DNA from: Perilla frutescens
Taxonomy: Eukaryota > Streptophyta > Magnoliopsida > Lamiales > Lamiaceae
NCBI GenBank assembly: GCA_026008535.1
Contig: BRKX01000007.1
Coordinates: forward strand, 8,827,001 to 8,891,000
Direction of reading: 5' to 3'
DNA length: 64,000 bases
Positions 36,253 to 48,493 of this stretch are shown piece by piece. The notes under the pieces were generated by a model. The model saw only the letters and a program-made list of their open reading frames with translations, did no database searches and was not told the origin of the DNA. How positions within the stretch are numbered: position 1 is the first letter of the stretch; each line of letters begins with the position of its first letter. The position numbers were made by a program, and so were the translations under genes.

Positions 36253-36273
36253 CTTTCCCCGGAAACGGCGCCA
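36253..36273 (-). promoter_or_regulatory. Athila primer-binding site
   Basis: The minus strand reads TGGCGCCGTTTCCGGGGAAAG, close to the TGGCGCCGTTGCCGGGG site (tRNA-Asp type) used by Athila and related plant gypsy elements. It lies directly inside the 5' LTR end at about 36,275. Confidence 0.75.
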
Positions 36274-36274
36274 A

Positions 36275-37905
36275 TTGGTTGATTCCGGATTGCACCATAC
36301 GCAAACTACTTCGATCCGGACCCGCAAGAGGACGGGGTCGATTGTAGGGCGGTGAGCTAACTCGGATCGTGTCTCTCGAGGAAAGCTTAGAGGAGATTAC
36401 CTTTCTATGCTACGCATGCAAACATGTTCGAAAATTTAAATACAAACCTAAACATTCTAATCATGAGATGGGAGGTTTTTACTAAGCTAGGGAAATTAAA
36501 CAAGTAAAGGTAGCTAATCAACACAAACAATAACAAAATTAAAGTCAAGGGAAAAAGATTATGAGAAGAGCATTAGGGTGTAGATTCTCTCATTGGTTTC
36601 TTTCCTAGCTTGTTTCATGTTGGTTTTATTAATCTTAGACATACGATAGACCCCTTCAAGCGGTTTAACTTCAATTACTGTCACCGTCTATCTATTAAAC
36701 CCCCATCGGCTATATTATACGAACAAGATTAACAATTAGGCTTATGTAACCCAATCCACCTAACGTTGAAGGAACCTAAGTCGGGCTATAGAATCTCCTC
36801 TCGGTCTCATCTAAAGTCTAGCAATGCTAAGTGGTGATCAAGCACTCAACATAAACAAGCACAATTCCAACAACAAGAACACAACTATCACAAGCATGGA
36901 TCGAAACCAAATCAATTATCTATCCCCTAATGAAAGAAATTAGCCCATCACCATGCTCAAAACAACACAAACATCATACAAGTTCGTCATCTCATAAATC
37001 AAATGTAAATAACATAAAACTTCCACAATATTTGTTGTTTCAAGAGTTTTGGGACAAATTCCCACAAATGAGCTAAGCTAGAAAAGAAAATACCAAAATA
37101 GAGATCCTCTAGCAAGCCTAGTTTCCGCGGACGGCTTGGAGTCGGACCCTTCTTCTCGTGCCTTCTTCCATAAGCTTGAACTCTTTTCCTCCTCTTTTCC
37201 TTTCTCTTTTCTCCCTCTCTGGAACATGATGGTGGATGGTGAAGAGAATGTTGAAGTGTGGAAGATGGAAAATGGTGAGAGAAGTTTTGAAGTGGAGTGT
37301 GTGAATGGATGATGATCGATCAGTAGTAAGAGAGAATAGAGAGATATGGAAAGATATGGGGAGATATATGGTATGGGAGTTGGGAGACAAGGCTATTGAG
37401 AGGTGAAGTAATTAGGAGAATTGATTTCCAAACTCCTCCTACAAATCTAGGCTCAAAAGTCTGCTCCTAATCTACAATTCCAGCTGGCCATGTGGTGGAA
37501 AATATGGAGGAGTAAAGCTTCAGTTCAAAGCGGGAACTAATGGAGAGGAGCAAAACTGATCGCGAGGTGAAAAACTGATCGGGGAGCTGGACTGGTCACC
37601 CCTCCCCGTGCCGGCGGGGCTGGGACGCCGCGCGCCAGTGGTGTACCGCGCGCGCGCGGGGGCTCTTGGCCGAGAGGTGCACACCGCGGTCGCGGTGCCC
37701 CCGTGCCGGCGGTGTGGTTTTGGCTCCATCTTCCGGCTTTACTTTCAGTTTCAGTTTTGGCTCGTCTCGTCAGTTGGCTCCCGGTTCAGTCCCACTTCTT
37801 CAGTTTTGGCTCGGCCATCAGTCGGGTCCATCAGAGCTTAAACTTTAGAGCTCTGCATTTTTGCTCTGGAGTGACACCACGAGAACAATTTATTTATCAT
37901 GATTA
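36275..37905 (-). mobile_element. 5' LTR of the Athila-like element
   Basis: Ends next to the primer-binding site. It is matched in reverse by 38,165-39,737, including a short open frame (37,390-37,118) beginning MSPNSHTIYLPISF that is nearly identical to one at 38,619-38,891. A strongly GC- and CpG-rich block occurs at about 37,595-37,725. The outer boundary is unclear, because compared with the plus-strand LTR it seems to lack about 200 bp at its 5' end. Confidence 0.75.
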
Positions 37906-37932
37906 ACTCGAAAATAATCCCTTGAAGATTCA

Positions 37933-39739
37933 TGTTGTTTAGTGTTTATTTGTACTATTTTATTGTATGAATTTTGCACCTTTAATAGGCCCATTTTAGT
38001 AGTTTTAGTATGTTCTATGTTGATTTTATGCTTTTATCTTCACTTTTGCTCTTGTGGTAAATTATGTCAAGTTTGTGCAAAACTTGAGCTTTTGTTTCCA
38101 AAAGCAGGATTTTATGGCATAAAGGTGGCAAAAATGCAGAGCTCTAAAGTTCAAGCTCCAGCTGAGTAGTTAAACAGATGGACCCGACTGATGGTCGAGC
38201 CAAAACTGAAGAAGTGGGACTGAACTGGGAACCAACTGACGAGACGAGCCAAAACTGAAATTGAAAGCAAAGCCGGAAGATAGAGCCAAAACCACACCCC
38301 CGGCGCGGGGGAACCGCGACCGTGGTGTGCACCTCTCGGCCAAGAGCCCTCGCGCGCACGGTATCCCGCCGGCGCGCGGCGTCCCAGCCCGCTGGCGCGG
38401 GGGGGGGGGGGGACCATTCCAGCTCCCCGATCAGTTTTTCACCCCACGATCAGTTTTGCTCCTCTCCATCAGTCCCCGCTTTGAACCGAGGCTTTACTCC
38501 TCCATATTTTCCACCACACGGACAGCTGGAATTATAGATTAGGAGAAGAATTTTGATCCTAGATTTGTAGAGGGAGTTTGGAAATTAATTCCCCTAATTA
38601 CTTCACCTCTTAATAGCCTTGTCTCCCAACTCCCATACCATATATCTCCCCATATCTTTCCATATTTCTCTATTCTCTCTCACTACTGATCGATCATCAT
38701 CCATTCACACACTCCACTTCAAAACTTCTCTCACCATTTTTCATCTTCCACACTTCACCATTCTCTTCACCATCCACCATCACGTTCCAGAAAGAGAGAA
38801 AAGAGAAAGAAAAAGAGGAGGAAAAGAGTTCAAGCTTGAGGAAGAAGGCACAAGAAGAAGGGTCCGACTCCAAGCCGTCCGCGGAAGCTAGGCTTGCTTG
38901 AGGATCTCTATTTTGGTATTTTCTTTTCTAGCTTAGCTCATTTGTGGGGGTTTGTCCCAAAACTCTTGAGACAATAAATATTGTGGAAGTTTTATGTTAT
39001 TTACATTTGATTTATGAGATGACGAACTTGTATGATATTTGTGTTGTTTTGAGCATGGTGATGGGCTAATTTCTTTCATTAGGGGATAGATAATCGATTT
39101 GGTTTCAATCCATGCTTGTGATAGTTGTGTTCTTGTTGTTGGAATTGTGCTTGTTTATGTTGAGTGTTTGATCACCACTTAGTATTGCTAGACTTTAGAT
39201 GAGACCGAGAGGAGATTCTATAGCCCGACTTAGGTTCCTTCAACGTTAGGTGGATTGGGTTACATAAGCCTAATTGTTAATCTTGTTCGTATAATATAGC
39301 CGATGGGGGTTTAATGGATAGACGGTGACAGTAATTGAAGTTAAACCGCTTGAAGGGGTCTATCGTATGTCTAAGATTAATAAAACCAACATGAAACAAG
39401 CTAGGAAAGAAACCAATGAGAGAATCTACACCCTAATGCTCTTCTCATAATCTTTTTCCCTTGACTTTAATTTTGTTATTGTTTGTGTTGATTAGCTACC
39501 TTTAGTTGTTTAATTTCCCTAGCTTAGTAAAAACCTCTCATCTCATGATTATAATGTTTAGGTTTGTATTTAAATTTTCGAACATGTTTGCATGCGTAGC
39601 ATAGAAAGGTAATCTCCTCTAAACTTTTCTCGAGAGACACGACCCGAGTTAGCTCACCGCCCTACAATCAACCCCATCCTCTTGCGGGTCCGGATCGAAG
39701 TAGTTTGCGTGTGGTGCAATCCGGAATCAACCAATTGGA
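37933..39739 (+). mobile_element. Inverted Athila LTR, plus strand
   Basis: Begins near TGTTGTTTAGTG (37,933) and ends with ccggaatcaaccaattgg at about 39,722-39,739, the same end sequence as the minus LTR before its primer-binding site. The two LTRs are head to head. It is joined on the right not to its own gag but to a reversed gag fragment of another copy. It includes a GC-rich block at about 38,295-38,415 with a 14-base G run at 38,400-38,413. Confidence 0.7.
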
Positions 39740-40020
39740 CCTTTGGATTTATCGTGGTGTTGCTGGGAAATTGTCCCGGTTGGTGTTGATTTCCTACAAC
39801 TGTAGGCAACTGTCCCAACTGTTTCTCGAACATCTTCATTTGAGTTCCCATCGCACCAACAACATTCTCCAGCCTCTCAACACTAGCTTGAGACTCTCTC
39901 ATATATTTATCTCTCTTCCCTATGAATGCCATCAACAGATCATACACTTCGGCTTTCTTTCATCATCGATCACTCCATTTGTAATTGAAAAGCCAGGTGG
40001 GGGTTGTAGTGCATTATTGG
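39740..40020 (-). pseudogene. Athila-like gag fragment
   Basis: The minus frame includes RESQASVERLENVVGAMGTQ and PGQFPSNTTINPK, resembling the gag C-terminal blocks that precede the protease in Athila elements. Only about 90 residues remain, fused to the end of the plus-strand LTR. Confidence 0.55.
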
Positions 40021-40149
40021 TAAAAAATCATTTGCCGGGATTTTTGGTTATTTTTTGGAATCTAGACCAGTGTTTTGACATGAACAAAGTCTTTTTGCAG
40101 GATCTAGGTCCTTCTTGTGAAATGCAATAGCTCGGGAGAGTTTATTTAA

Positions 40150-41775
40150 GCTGTTAGGAGGAGATAAGAGCCGACCACCTCGTCTTGCTACTCTTCTCCC
40201 ATATTTGTCTGATGAAGAACATGCTTATGAAAAAAAATCCTGATGAGGAAGAAAACGAACACTCTGAAGAGAATGGATCCGATTATGATGAATCGGAAGA
40301 TGAAGACTACGAGCCAGACCCTGAAGAGAAAGATGTCATTGAGGAGCTTGAACCCAAGGTCGCTGATAACGATGAGTGGCAGGTGCCAATCTATCACCCG
40401 CTCTGCTACAGTATCGACTTACAGACGCTTGAGCAAAGAGATGTTTGGGGTCGGTTGGCAGTGCTCAATATTTATTCAACCCAATACCCGTGTTCTGTGA
40501 CCACCACTGCCATAGAAATTTATGATGAAGTGTGGGGGCCATTCAATCGTGTTGGCTGAAACCACGTTATGACTGGGGGATGGCCAACTTACCTGGTTCT
40601 TGTGTATAAGTTCCTCAACACGCTAGAGATTCAACAAACCTAAATATGAGGCCCACATACTATAACATTTAGATTAGAGAATATGTCTCACATTCTGACT
40701 GCCGCCGAGGTGAATGCCATTTTTCATGCACCATCGGGTGGGATCTTCAACAACTTTGAGTTTCGCTTTGAGGACTTTTGATCATAAGCAATCAAAAGCT
40801 TCAATAATGCCAAATCCAGTCTTTCGATATGTCCAGAAGGTTACTTCATCTACTGTTTTGGCCATGCAAGAGGTGTCGGAGATGAGGAAGCCCGAGATTA
40901 TATTTCTTGGGCTATGTTGAGCGGCACCAGTGTCAAATTTGTGGCATTTTTAATACAACAATTGAAGCAGCAAGCCACTCAAGCCACATACGCCATCGAA
41001 ATTGGTGGTATGATTATACTAATTGAAGCACATTTGGGCATTCAACTTCACCGTTATGGTAATCTACCAGGTCCCCGATCTATCGATATGGCCAATATGT
41101 AAAATTCCCAGATATTGGCTATCTGCACCGATATGCATCTCCTAATTTTGAGAGGCAATTAATGTTTCCCTTTGCCCAATCGGTAGTTGACCACTGTGTC
41201 CGATCTTACAAATCCGATCAATTGGCTCATGGACACACCGGCCCACTTAGAGGCCATTGATGAAGTTGTAAATGAGGGACGCACTATGGGCGTGGTGTAT
41301 GAGATGTCGGCACGAGAAAGAGAACAAAGATAAGAACATGTCGAGTCCTCCGCACAAGGTGAGCAACGAGCTCACACGTGAACCCGAGATGATCGATATG
41401 AAGAACAATTGGATTTCTTGTCTACAATGATGGCCTCTATGATCACAATCATCGTTACATTGAACACCAATTTTGGTGTTATGAATAAGGCCTTTCAACA
41501 CCTACAGACAGATGTAAACACTATGAGATGGGAGGTCCATGAGATTCGTGACATGGTTAGGGAAATACAACCATACCCGGGTGCCTATTTCCCAAACCTA
41601 TATTTTGGAGTCGGACCCACTGGCCCATCTGCTTCCACTCAGTCCCCGAGAGCCCATCTCATCTGGCAGGTCACTGCAGCTGCCATCACAGACTCAGATG
41701 CCCCCTGCACTTGTATCCATATATGTTGTACGGATACCTGAACTACCGTCTGCCACCTTCTTCTTGAGCCCGCTG
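40150..41775 (+). pseudogene. ATHILA ORF-1-like pseudogene
   Basis: Pieces in several frames run left to right: an acidic region (DYDESEDEDYEPDPEEKDVI), then QTLEQRDVWGRLAVLNIYS, GGIFNNFEFRFEDF, ATYAIEIGGMI with PGPRSIDM, and MIREI-like segments to a Pro/Ser-rich tail. The order and IGGMI...GPRSID block recall the ATHILA ORF-1 family, the extra ORF of Athila retrotransposons. At least three frame breaks and several stops make it non-coding. Its right third (from about 41,239) lies in the left arm of a large palindrome. Confidence 0.55.
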
Positions 41776-42430
41776 TGAGTGGTCTAGTCATCTCTATACT
41801 TTCTTTTAAATATATTTTCCTTCTAGATATTGAATAAGTTTGGGAGATGTGTGCTTGAGGTGTCTAGACCATTTATTTATTAACTTGCTTCTTAGTTTCA
41901 TTTTCTGATAGTTCGAGTCGAGTTTAGTTGATTCACCTTGGAAGAAATTTTGATAAATCTTTTTATGGTCTTAATTTTTATTTGGAATTTGAATGAGTTA
42001 TGCTCTATGATATGTGATTTGGTAATCATGATTAAGAGAATGAAGTTGGGAATGATCTGAACACTTTGGTCTAAAATTGAACGAGCATGTGTTTCTCAGT
42101 TTGACAAGCTATATTTTGACCAATGTTGAGCCGTGATCTTTTGTGCCTGTGGGATATTTTATCCTATTGTTCGTTGTAGTGTGTTGGTTGACTATGCTCG
42201 TGCATCTCTAGAACTTGCATGTTTTCTTACTTGAGATTGTTTTTATGTTTGGAAGTGAGGAAGTGATAATAGGTCATCTTTTCTGCAGCCATGTACCCAT
42301 ACACTGTTCGAATTCATATGATTCCCTTGTACCTTTTCTTAGATATCTTATTTAGTTTTGAATTGATAAATGTTTGGAGAAATATGAGTGAAGAGGTGAG
42401 GAATTGTTCCATTCTTCACGGGATCTTATT
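41776..42430 (+). mobile_element. Athila-like 3' non-coding region
   Basis: Non-coding sequence repeated in reverse at about 46,074-46,735 (for example gagaatgaagttgggaatga against its complement near 46,470). Presumed 3' internal part of the Athila copy, interrupted at about 42,431 by pararetrovirus sequence. Confidence 0.5.
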
Positions 42431-44093
42431 TTTATAGTGGGATTAGAGTAGATATAATACAAAAGATGAAATTTCAGAATTGTAGATATCTAAAACTAGA
42501 GTAGTGCTTGAGTGCGGAAGCAAGTGATGCCCTATCACAAAAGACCGAGCTCCTTTAAATAAGCACCAATGGATCTCAAATCCGGACTTCAAATTTATTT
42601 GATGAGCAGAACCTAGAGTTATTGATCAGATTTTATCTTCGAACTTTAATACTCTTTGAAGAATATTATTCTCCATAATTATTAATAGTATTCCACATTT
42701 TCAGATTCCTTGACTTAAAGGAAGAGTTGTCAGCAACTTTTGTTAAATCTCAAGACTTTAGTGTTCTAGTGGGTCCTGGGATTCTGGCAAATTATGCATC
42801 ATAACATCAAAATCACCACCAGCTGTTGATTCTTCATCATTTGTGGTGGTTTCATCATCCGAATAAAACAAAGCTTTAAAATGCTCTTTTAATTCTTTTT
42901 TAGAAGAGTTCTTTGAAAGAAGTTCTTTAACAATTTCAGAGATGTCCGTTTTAGGTTCAATAGTTGGAGGAGGCTCCAAATTAATTAGACATTTCCTTGT
43001 AAAGAAAGAGTCTTCAAAGAATTTGAATTTATCCCACCATTTGATAAAAAATTATCTTCCTAAATAAGGAATATTTCTAAAATTTATTCCATGTTTTGAA
43101 AAGGATCTTAGGGTTATAATAACATCCCATTCAACAATCCAAAGAACTTGATAAAGGACTGTAAACATAAGTCCAGGATTATCCATAGATGGATTTATGT
43201 TAACAAAGTCATCAAAAATGTCTCTAACCTTTTTTGGTAAAATTGGAAAACCAAATAATGAACCACTGAGGAAATTTTAATTTTTTTGTTCTTGAATTTA
43301 ACAAACCAACTATGCTTTCTTTGACTATTATTAAAATGAAAGGCAATTTCTCAGGCTTTGATATAATCAAAATAATTAAGTTGGACTTTATTTGTTCTAG
43401 ATTATCTTGAATTAGAAGAGATATCCTTATATCTAAAGAAATTTTCAGCCCAAGCTTCTGGGGTTAAAATTTGATTAATGGTAGCTTTAGAATAAGCTAA
43501 TTCACCACCTCCTTTAGAAGTTGAGTCGAATAAGACTGAATATGTTGCTGAAAAAATTTCTTGATAAAACATGAAATCCTTTGGAAAAAGAAAAGGATAT
43601 GTGAAATTAAATAGAAAGTCATAACTTCTTCAGCTGTCAAATTGACATATTTGTGCTCGATAGGAGATATCCACAAGGCAATAATAGGAATATATGGGTA
43701 TACATATTCCTTAGCAGAAGTTGATTTAGCAGCGATACTATAAGCATCATCTCTTAATTTTTTCTCATCTGAGACTTGACTTAAAGCCTCTTATTTTAAT
43801 GTTTTTTCATCTTTAGAGATTGTAGACTAATAAGTCTGATTCTTTCTGATGTAAGGATTTAATGCTTTCATGACTTCTTTTCCCTTATTTTTGCTCATTA
43901 TTTCCCTGCAAAAATTCACGAGTTAAGAAATCAGGTAAAGATTTATCTAATCCTTTAATAAACTCAATGTCAAAGTCAAAAATAGATAAAATTCATTGCC
44001 ATCTTGCAAATATTTGTTTTTATGCTAGATTTTTAACAACTTTTTGCAAAATATCTTTTGCAGATTTGCAATCAACACGAACAAGAAATTTCT
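42431..44093 (-). mobile_element. EPRV fragment B1 (RNase H end, ORF2, promoter)
   Basis: The minus strand carries the RNase H tail (about 44,090-43,915), a disrupted ORF2 and its acidic C-terminus (frame 42,979-42,758, ending SQDPLEH). A TATA-like TTATTTAAAGG follows at about 42,552-42,562. It differs from the A copies at many positions and has a different promoter core, so it is a separate lineage or an older insertion. No primer-binding site is present. Confidence 0.7.
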
Positions 44094-46073
44094 TATAACG
44101 CTAAACCTTTATTTGAAAGGTTAAAGAAAAATCATCCTTCTTGGACAAATGTTCATACTAAAGTTGTCCAAAAGATTAAAATAAAAATCAAGGAAAGTCC
44201 TTGTCTTGCTATTTCTCAACCAGATGCTTTGAAAATTGTTGAAACTGATGCTTCAGAATTAGGCTATGGCAAAAGATTAATAATAAAGAATCTCTTGTGA
44301 GATTCACTTCAGGGGTCTGGAGAGGACCAAGGGCTAATTACTCAATTGTTAAAAAAGAAATTATATATATTGTTCTATGCATTCAAACAATTGAAAGTGA
44401 TTTACTCAATAAGAAATTTCTTGTTCGTGTTGATTGCAAATCTGCAAACGGTATTTGCAAAAAGATGTTAAAAATCTAGCATAAAAACAAATCTTTGCAA
44501 GATGTCAATGAATTTTATCTGTTTTTGACTTTGACAATGAGTTTATTAAAGGATTATATAAATCTTTGCCTGGCTTCTTAACTCGTGAATTTTTGCAGGG
44601 AAATAATGAGCAAAAATAAGGGAAAAGAAGTCATGAAAGGATTAAATCCTTAGATCAGGAAGAATCAGACTTATTAGTCTGCAATCTCTAAAGATGAAAA
44701 AACATTAAAATAAGAGACTTTAAGTCAAGTCTTAGATGAGAAAAAATTAAGAGATGATTCTTATAGTATCGCTGCTAAATCAACTTCTGCTAAGAAATAT
44801 GTATATCCATATATTCATATTACTACCTTCTGGATATCTCTTATCGAGCACAAATATGTCAATTTGACAGCTGAAGAAGTTATGACTTTCTATTTAGAAA
44901 ATTACACATATCTTTTTCTTTTTCCAAATGATTTCATGTTTTATCAAGAAATTCTTTCAGCAACATGTTCGGTCTTATTCAACTCAACTCTAGAAGAGGT
45001 GGTGAATTAGCTTATTTCAAAGCTACAATTAATCAAATTTTAAACCTAGAAGCTTGGGGTGGAGATCTCTTTAGATATAAGGAGATCCCTTCTAATTCAA
45101 GATATTCTAGAATAAATAAAGTCCATCTAAATTATTTTGATTATATCAAAGCCTGAGAAATTACCTTTTGTTTTAATAATAGTCAAAGAAAACATTGTTG
45201 GTTTGTTAAATTCAATGAACAAAAAATATTAAAGTTTCCTCAGTGGTTCATTATTTGGTTTTCATATTTTACCAAAAAGGGTTAGAGACATTTTTGATGA
45301 CTTTGTTAAGACAAATCCATTTATGGATAATCCTGGACTTATGTTTACAGTCATTTATCAAGTTCCTTGGATTGTTAAATAGGATGTTATTATAACCTTC
45401 ACATTCAAAACATGGAATAAATTTTAGAAATATTCCTTATTTATGAAGATAAATTTTTATCAAATGGTGGGATAAATTCGAATTCTTTGAAGACTCTATC
45501 TTTACAAGGAAAGATCTTATCAATTTGGAGCATCTCCCAACTGTTGAACCTAAAAAGGACATCTCTGAAATTGTTAAAGAACTTCTTTCAAAGAACTCTT
45601 CTAAAAAAGAGTTAAAAGAGCAGCTTAAAGCTTTGTTTGATTCGGATGATGAAACCACCACAAATGATGAAGAATCAACAATTGGTGCTGATTCTGATGT
45701 TATGATGCATGATTTTCCAGAATTCCAGGATCCACTCGAACACTAAAGTCTTGAGATTTAACAAAAGCTGCTGACAACTCTTCCTTAAACTCAAGGAATC
45801 TAAAAATGTGAAATACTAATAATAATTATGGAGAATACTATTCTTCAAATAGTGTTAAAGTCCGAAGATAAAATCCGATCAATAATTCTAGGTATTGCTC
45901 ATCAAATAAATTTGAAGTCCGAATTTGAGATCCATTGGTGCTTATTTAAAGGAGCTTGGTCTTTTGTGAAAGGGCATCACTTGCTACTGCACTCAAGCAC
46001 TACTCTAGTTTTAGATATCTACAATTCTGAAATTTCATCTTTTGTACTATATCTACTCTAATCCCACTATAAA
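44094..46073 (+). mobile_element. EPRV fragment B2 (RNase H, ORF2, promoter), inverted to B1
   Basis: Starts with AKPLFERLKKNHPSWTNVHT and ETDASELGYG (RT connection/RNase H), then SGVWRGPRANYSIVKKEI, a broken ORF2 and the acidic tail (45,525-45,746). Then comes TTATTTAAAGG (about 45,942-45,952). From 44,412 on it is the inverted partner of B1. The 44,094-44,411 segment is unpaired and forms the palindrome spacer. Confidence 0.7.
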
Positions 46074-47284
46074 ATTAACATCTCGTGAAGAATAGAACAA
46101 TTCCTCACCTCTGCACTCCTATTTCTCCAAACATTTATCAATTCAAAACCAAATAGGGTATCTAAGAAAAGATAATAAAGCACAATGAGGCTCACAGGGG
46201 AATCATATTAATTTGAACAATGTATGAGTACATGGCTGCAGAAAAGATGGCCTATTATCACTTCCTCACTTCCAAACATAACAACAATCTCAAGTAAGAA
46301 AATATGCAAGTTCTAGAGATGCACGAGTATAGTCAACCAACACACTACAATGAACAATGGGATAAAATATCCCATAGGCACAAAAGCCCATGGCTCAACA
46401 TTGGTCAAAATATGGCTTGTCAAACTGAGAAACACATGCTCGTTCAATTTTAGACCAAAGTGTCCAGATTATTCCCAACTTCATTCTCTTAATCATGATT
46501 ACCAAATCACATATCATAGAGCATAACTCATTCAAATTCCAAATAAAAATCAAGACCATAAAAAGATTTATCAAAATTTCTTCCAAGGTGAACTAACTAG
46601 ACTCGACTCGAACTATCAAAAAATAAAACTGAGAAAGCAAGTAAATAAATAAACAGTCTAGACACCTCAAGCACACATCCCCCAAACTTATTCAATATCT
46701 AGAAGGAAAATATGTTTGAAAGAAAGCGTAGAGATGACTAGACCACTCAAGCGGGCTCAGGAAAAAGGTGGTGGGCAGTAGTTTGGGTATCCATACGGTA
46801 TGTATGGATACAAGTGCGGGAGGCATCTGAGACTGTGATGGCGGTTGCGGTGAACGGCCAGATGAGGTAGGCTCTCGGGGACGAGTGGAAGCAGATGGGC
46901 TAGTGGGTCCAGCTCCAAAATATGGGTTAGGAAAATAGGCACCCGAGTATGGTGGTATTTCCCTAACCATGTCACAAATCTCATGGACCGTCCCTCTCAT
47001 AGTGTTTACGTCCGTCTACAGGTGCTGAAAGGCCTCATTCATAACACCAAAATTGGTGTTCAATGAGCCGATGGTTGTGTTCATAGAGACCATCATTGCA
47101 AATAAGAAATCCCATTGTTCTTCATATCGGTTATCCCGAGTTCGTGTGTGATCTCATCGCTCACCGTGTGTGAAGAACTCAGCATGTTCTTATCTTTGTT
47201 CTCTTGCTCGTGCCGGCATCTCATACACCATGCTCATAGTGCGTCCCTCATTTGCAACTCCATCAATGGCTGCTAAGTGGGCCA
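46074..47284 (-). mobile_element. Athila-like 3' region, reversed (right palindrome arm)
   Basis: Inverted copy of 41,239-42,430. Frames 47,000-46,692 and 46,984-46,757 on the minus strand repeat the Pro/Ser-rich tail (YFPNPYFGAGPTSPSAST) of the ORF-1-like pseudogene. It ends sharply at about 47,284, where pararetrovirus sequence resumes on the plus strand. Confidence 0.6.
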
Positions 47285-47800
47285 ATATCTCTGAAATTGT
47301 TAAAGAACTTCTTTCAAAGAACGCTGCTAAAAAAGAGTTAAAAGAGCAGCTTAAAGCTTTGTTTTATTCGGATGATAAAACCACCACAAATGATGAAGAA
47401 TCAACAGCTGGTGCTGATTCTGATGTTATGATGCATGATTTGCCAGAATCCCAGGACCCACTCGAACACTAAAGTCTTGAGATTTAACAAAAGCTGCTGA
47501 CAACTCTTCCTTCAAGTCAAGGAATCCGAAAATGTGGAATACTATTAATAATTATGGAGGATACTATTCTTCAAAGAGTGTTAAAGTTCGAAGATAAAAT
47601 CCGATCAATAATTCTAGTTACTGCTCATCAAATAAATTTGAAGTCCGGATTTTAGATCCATTGGTGCTTATTTAAAGGAGCTTGGTCTTTTGTGAAAGGG
47701 CATCACTTGCTTCCGCACTCAAGCACTACTCTAGTTTTAGATATCTATAATTCTGAAATTTCATCTTTTGTACTATATCTACTTTAATCCCACTATATAT
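47285..47800 (+). mobile_element. EPRV fragment B3 (ORF2 tail and promoter)
   Basis: Encodes only the last 60 or so residues of ORF2 (SEIVKELLSKNAAKKELKEQ ... SQDPLEH, stop at 47,470-47,472), then the 3' region with TTATTTAAAGG (about 47,668-47,678). It ends at the same ...atcccactata sequence as B1 and B2, here running into a TA microsatellite (about 47,795-47,812). Confidence 0.7.
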
Positions 47801-47812
47801 ATATATATATAT

Positions 47813-48493
47813 TGATTGGGATATTGTGGTGATGTGATTGGTGCAGCGGTGAAAGTGCTTGAATGATGAAAAGAAAAATTAAAAGAGCATGGAAAAAATG
47901 CAAAGTGCCAATAACGAAAAAAGAAAAAAAAATATGAAAAGAAAATAAGAAACCAAAGGTCCATTTGTTGAAAAGAAAAATTTGAAAAGAGAACTTAAAG
48001 AGTCTCCAAAAATAAAGTTGTGTAGGAGGAAGTTGGAATTGAAGTTAAAAAATTCTAACTCGTTACTATGGATAGAGGAAATGTTGTCTTAACAGTTGGA
48101 GTAGAGGTACTTTGAGGAATCTGTGATTGTTACAAGTTTTGTTAGTCACTTTAGCCATATGTGTTCTTTGGAGAGTTGAGAAGGTATGCAAGCTTATGGT
48201 AGATCATAAGCGTGGTTCAACATTTAGATGAGTGCTTACCATGTTTATTCTAATCTTGAGAGTAGAGAGAAACACATACACCTGAGAGGAACATTGGCTT
48301 GATATGTGTTTGTTGAACTTCTCTAGCATGTGTTCTTGATATGATGGGCTAGCTCGTTTTTGTCATTTCTCATATTGATTTCTCGAAATTGTGATTGCTA
48401 GATTTTGGATTGTGTTGCATAAGTTGTTTGGATTCTATAGTTGGTTTTGGTTCTTTGTTTGGGGACAAACAAACTCTTAAGTTTTGAGGGAGT
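47813..48493 (+). mobile_element. 3' internal end of an Athila-like element
   Basis: Non-coding sequence ending in a polypurine-type tract (ttttgagggagt, 48,482-48,493) immediately before a TGATAAACTGAG LTR start. Part (about 47,870-47,990) is A/G-rich low complexity. No gene is visible. Confidence 0.5.

Larger units (their letters stand above)
41239..47284. repeat. Large palindrome, arms about 2.86 kb
   Basis: The left arm, 41,239-44,093, is the imperfect inverted copy of 44,412-47,284. The spacer is about 320 bp. Each arm contains Athila ORF-1 tail, Athila 3' non-coding DNA and a pararetrovirus fragment. By eye the Athila portions differ at roughly one base in ten, with small indels, so the duplication is old. 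Confidence 0.75.

Noticed and set aside
37118..37390. Small LTR frame conserved in both LTR copies (also 38,619-38,891)
   Set aside because: The two LTRs are themselves near-identical, so conservation of the frame is not evidence of coding. No domain seen.
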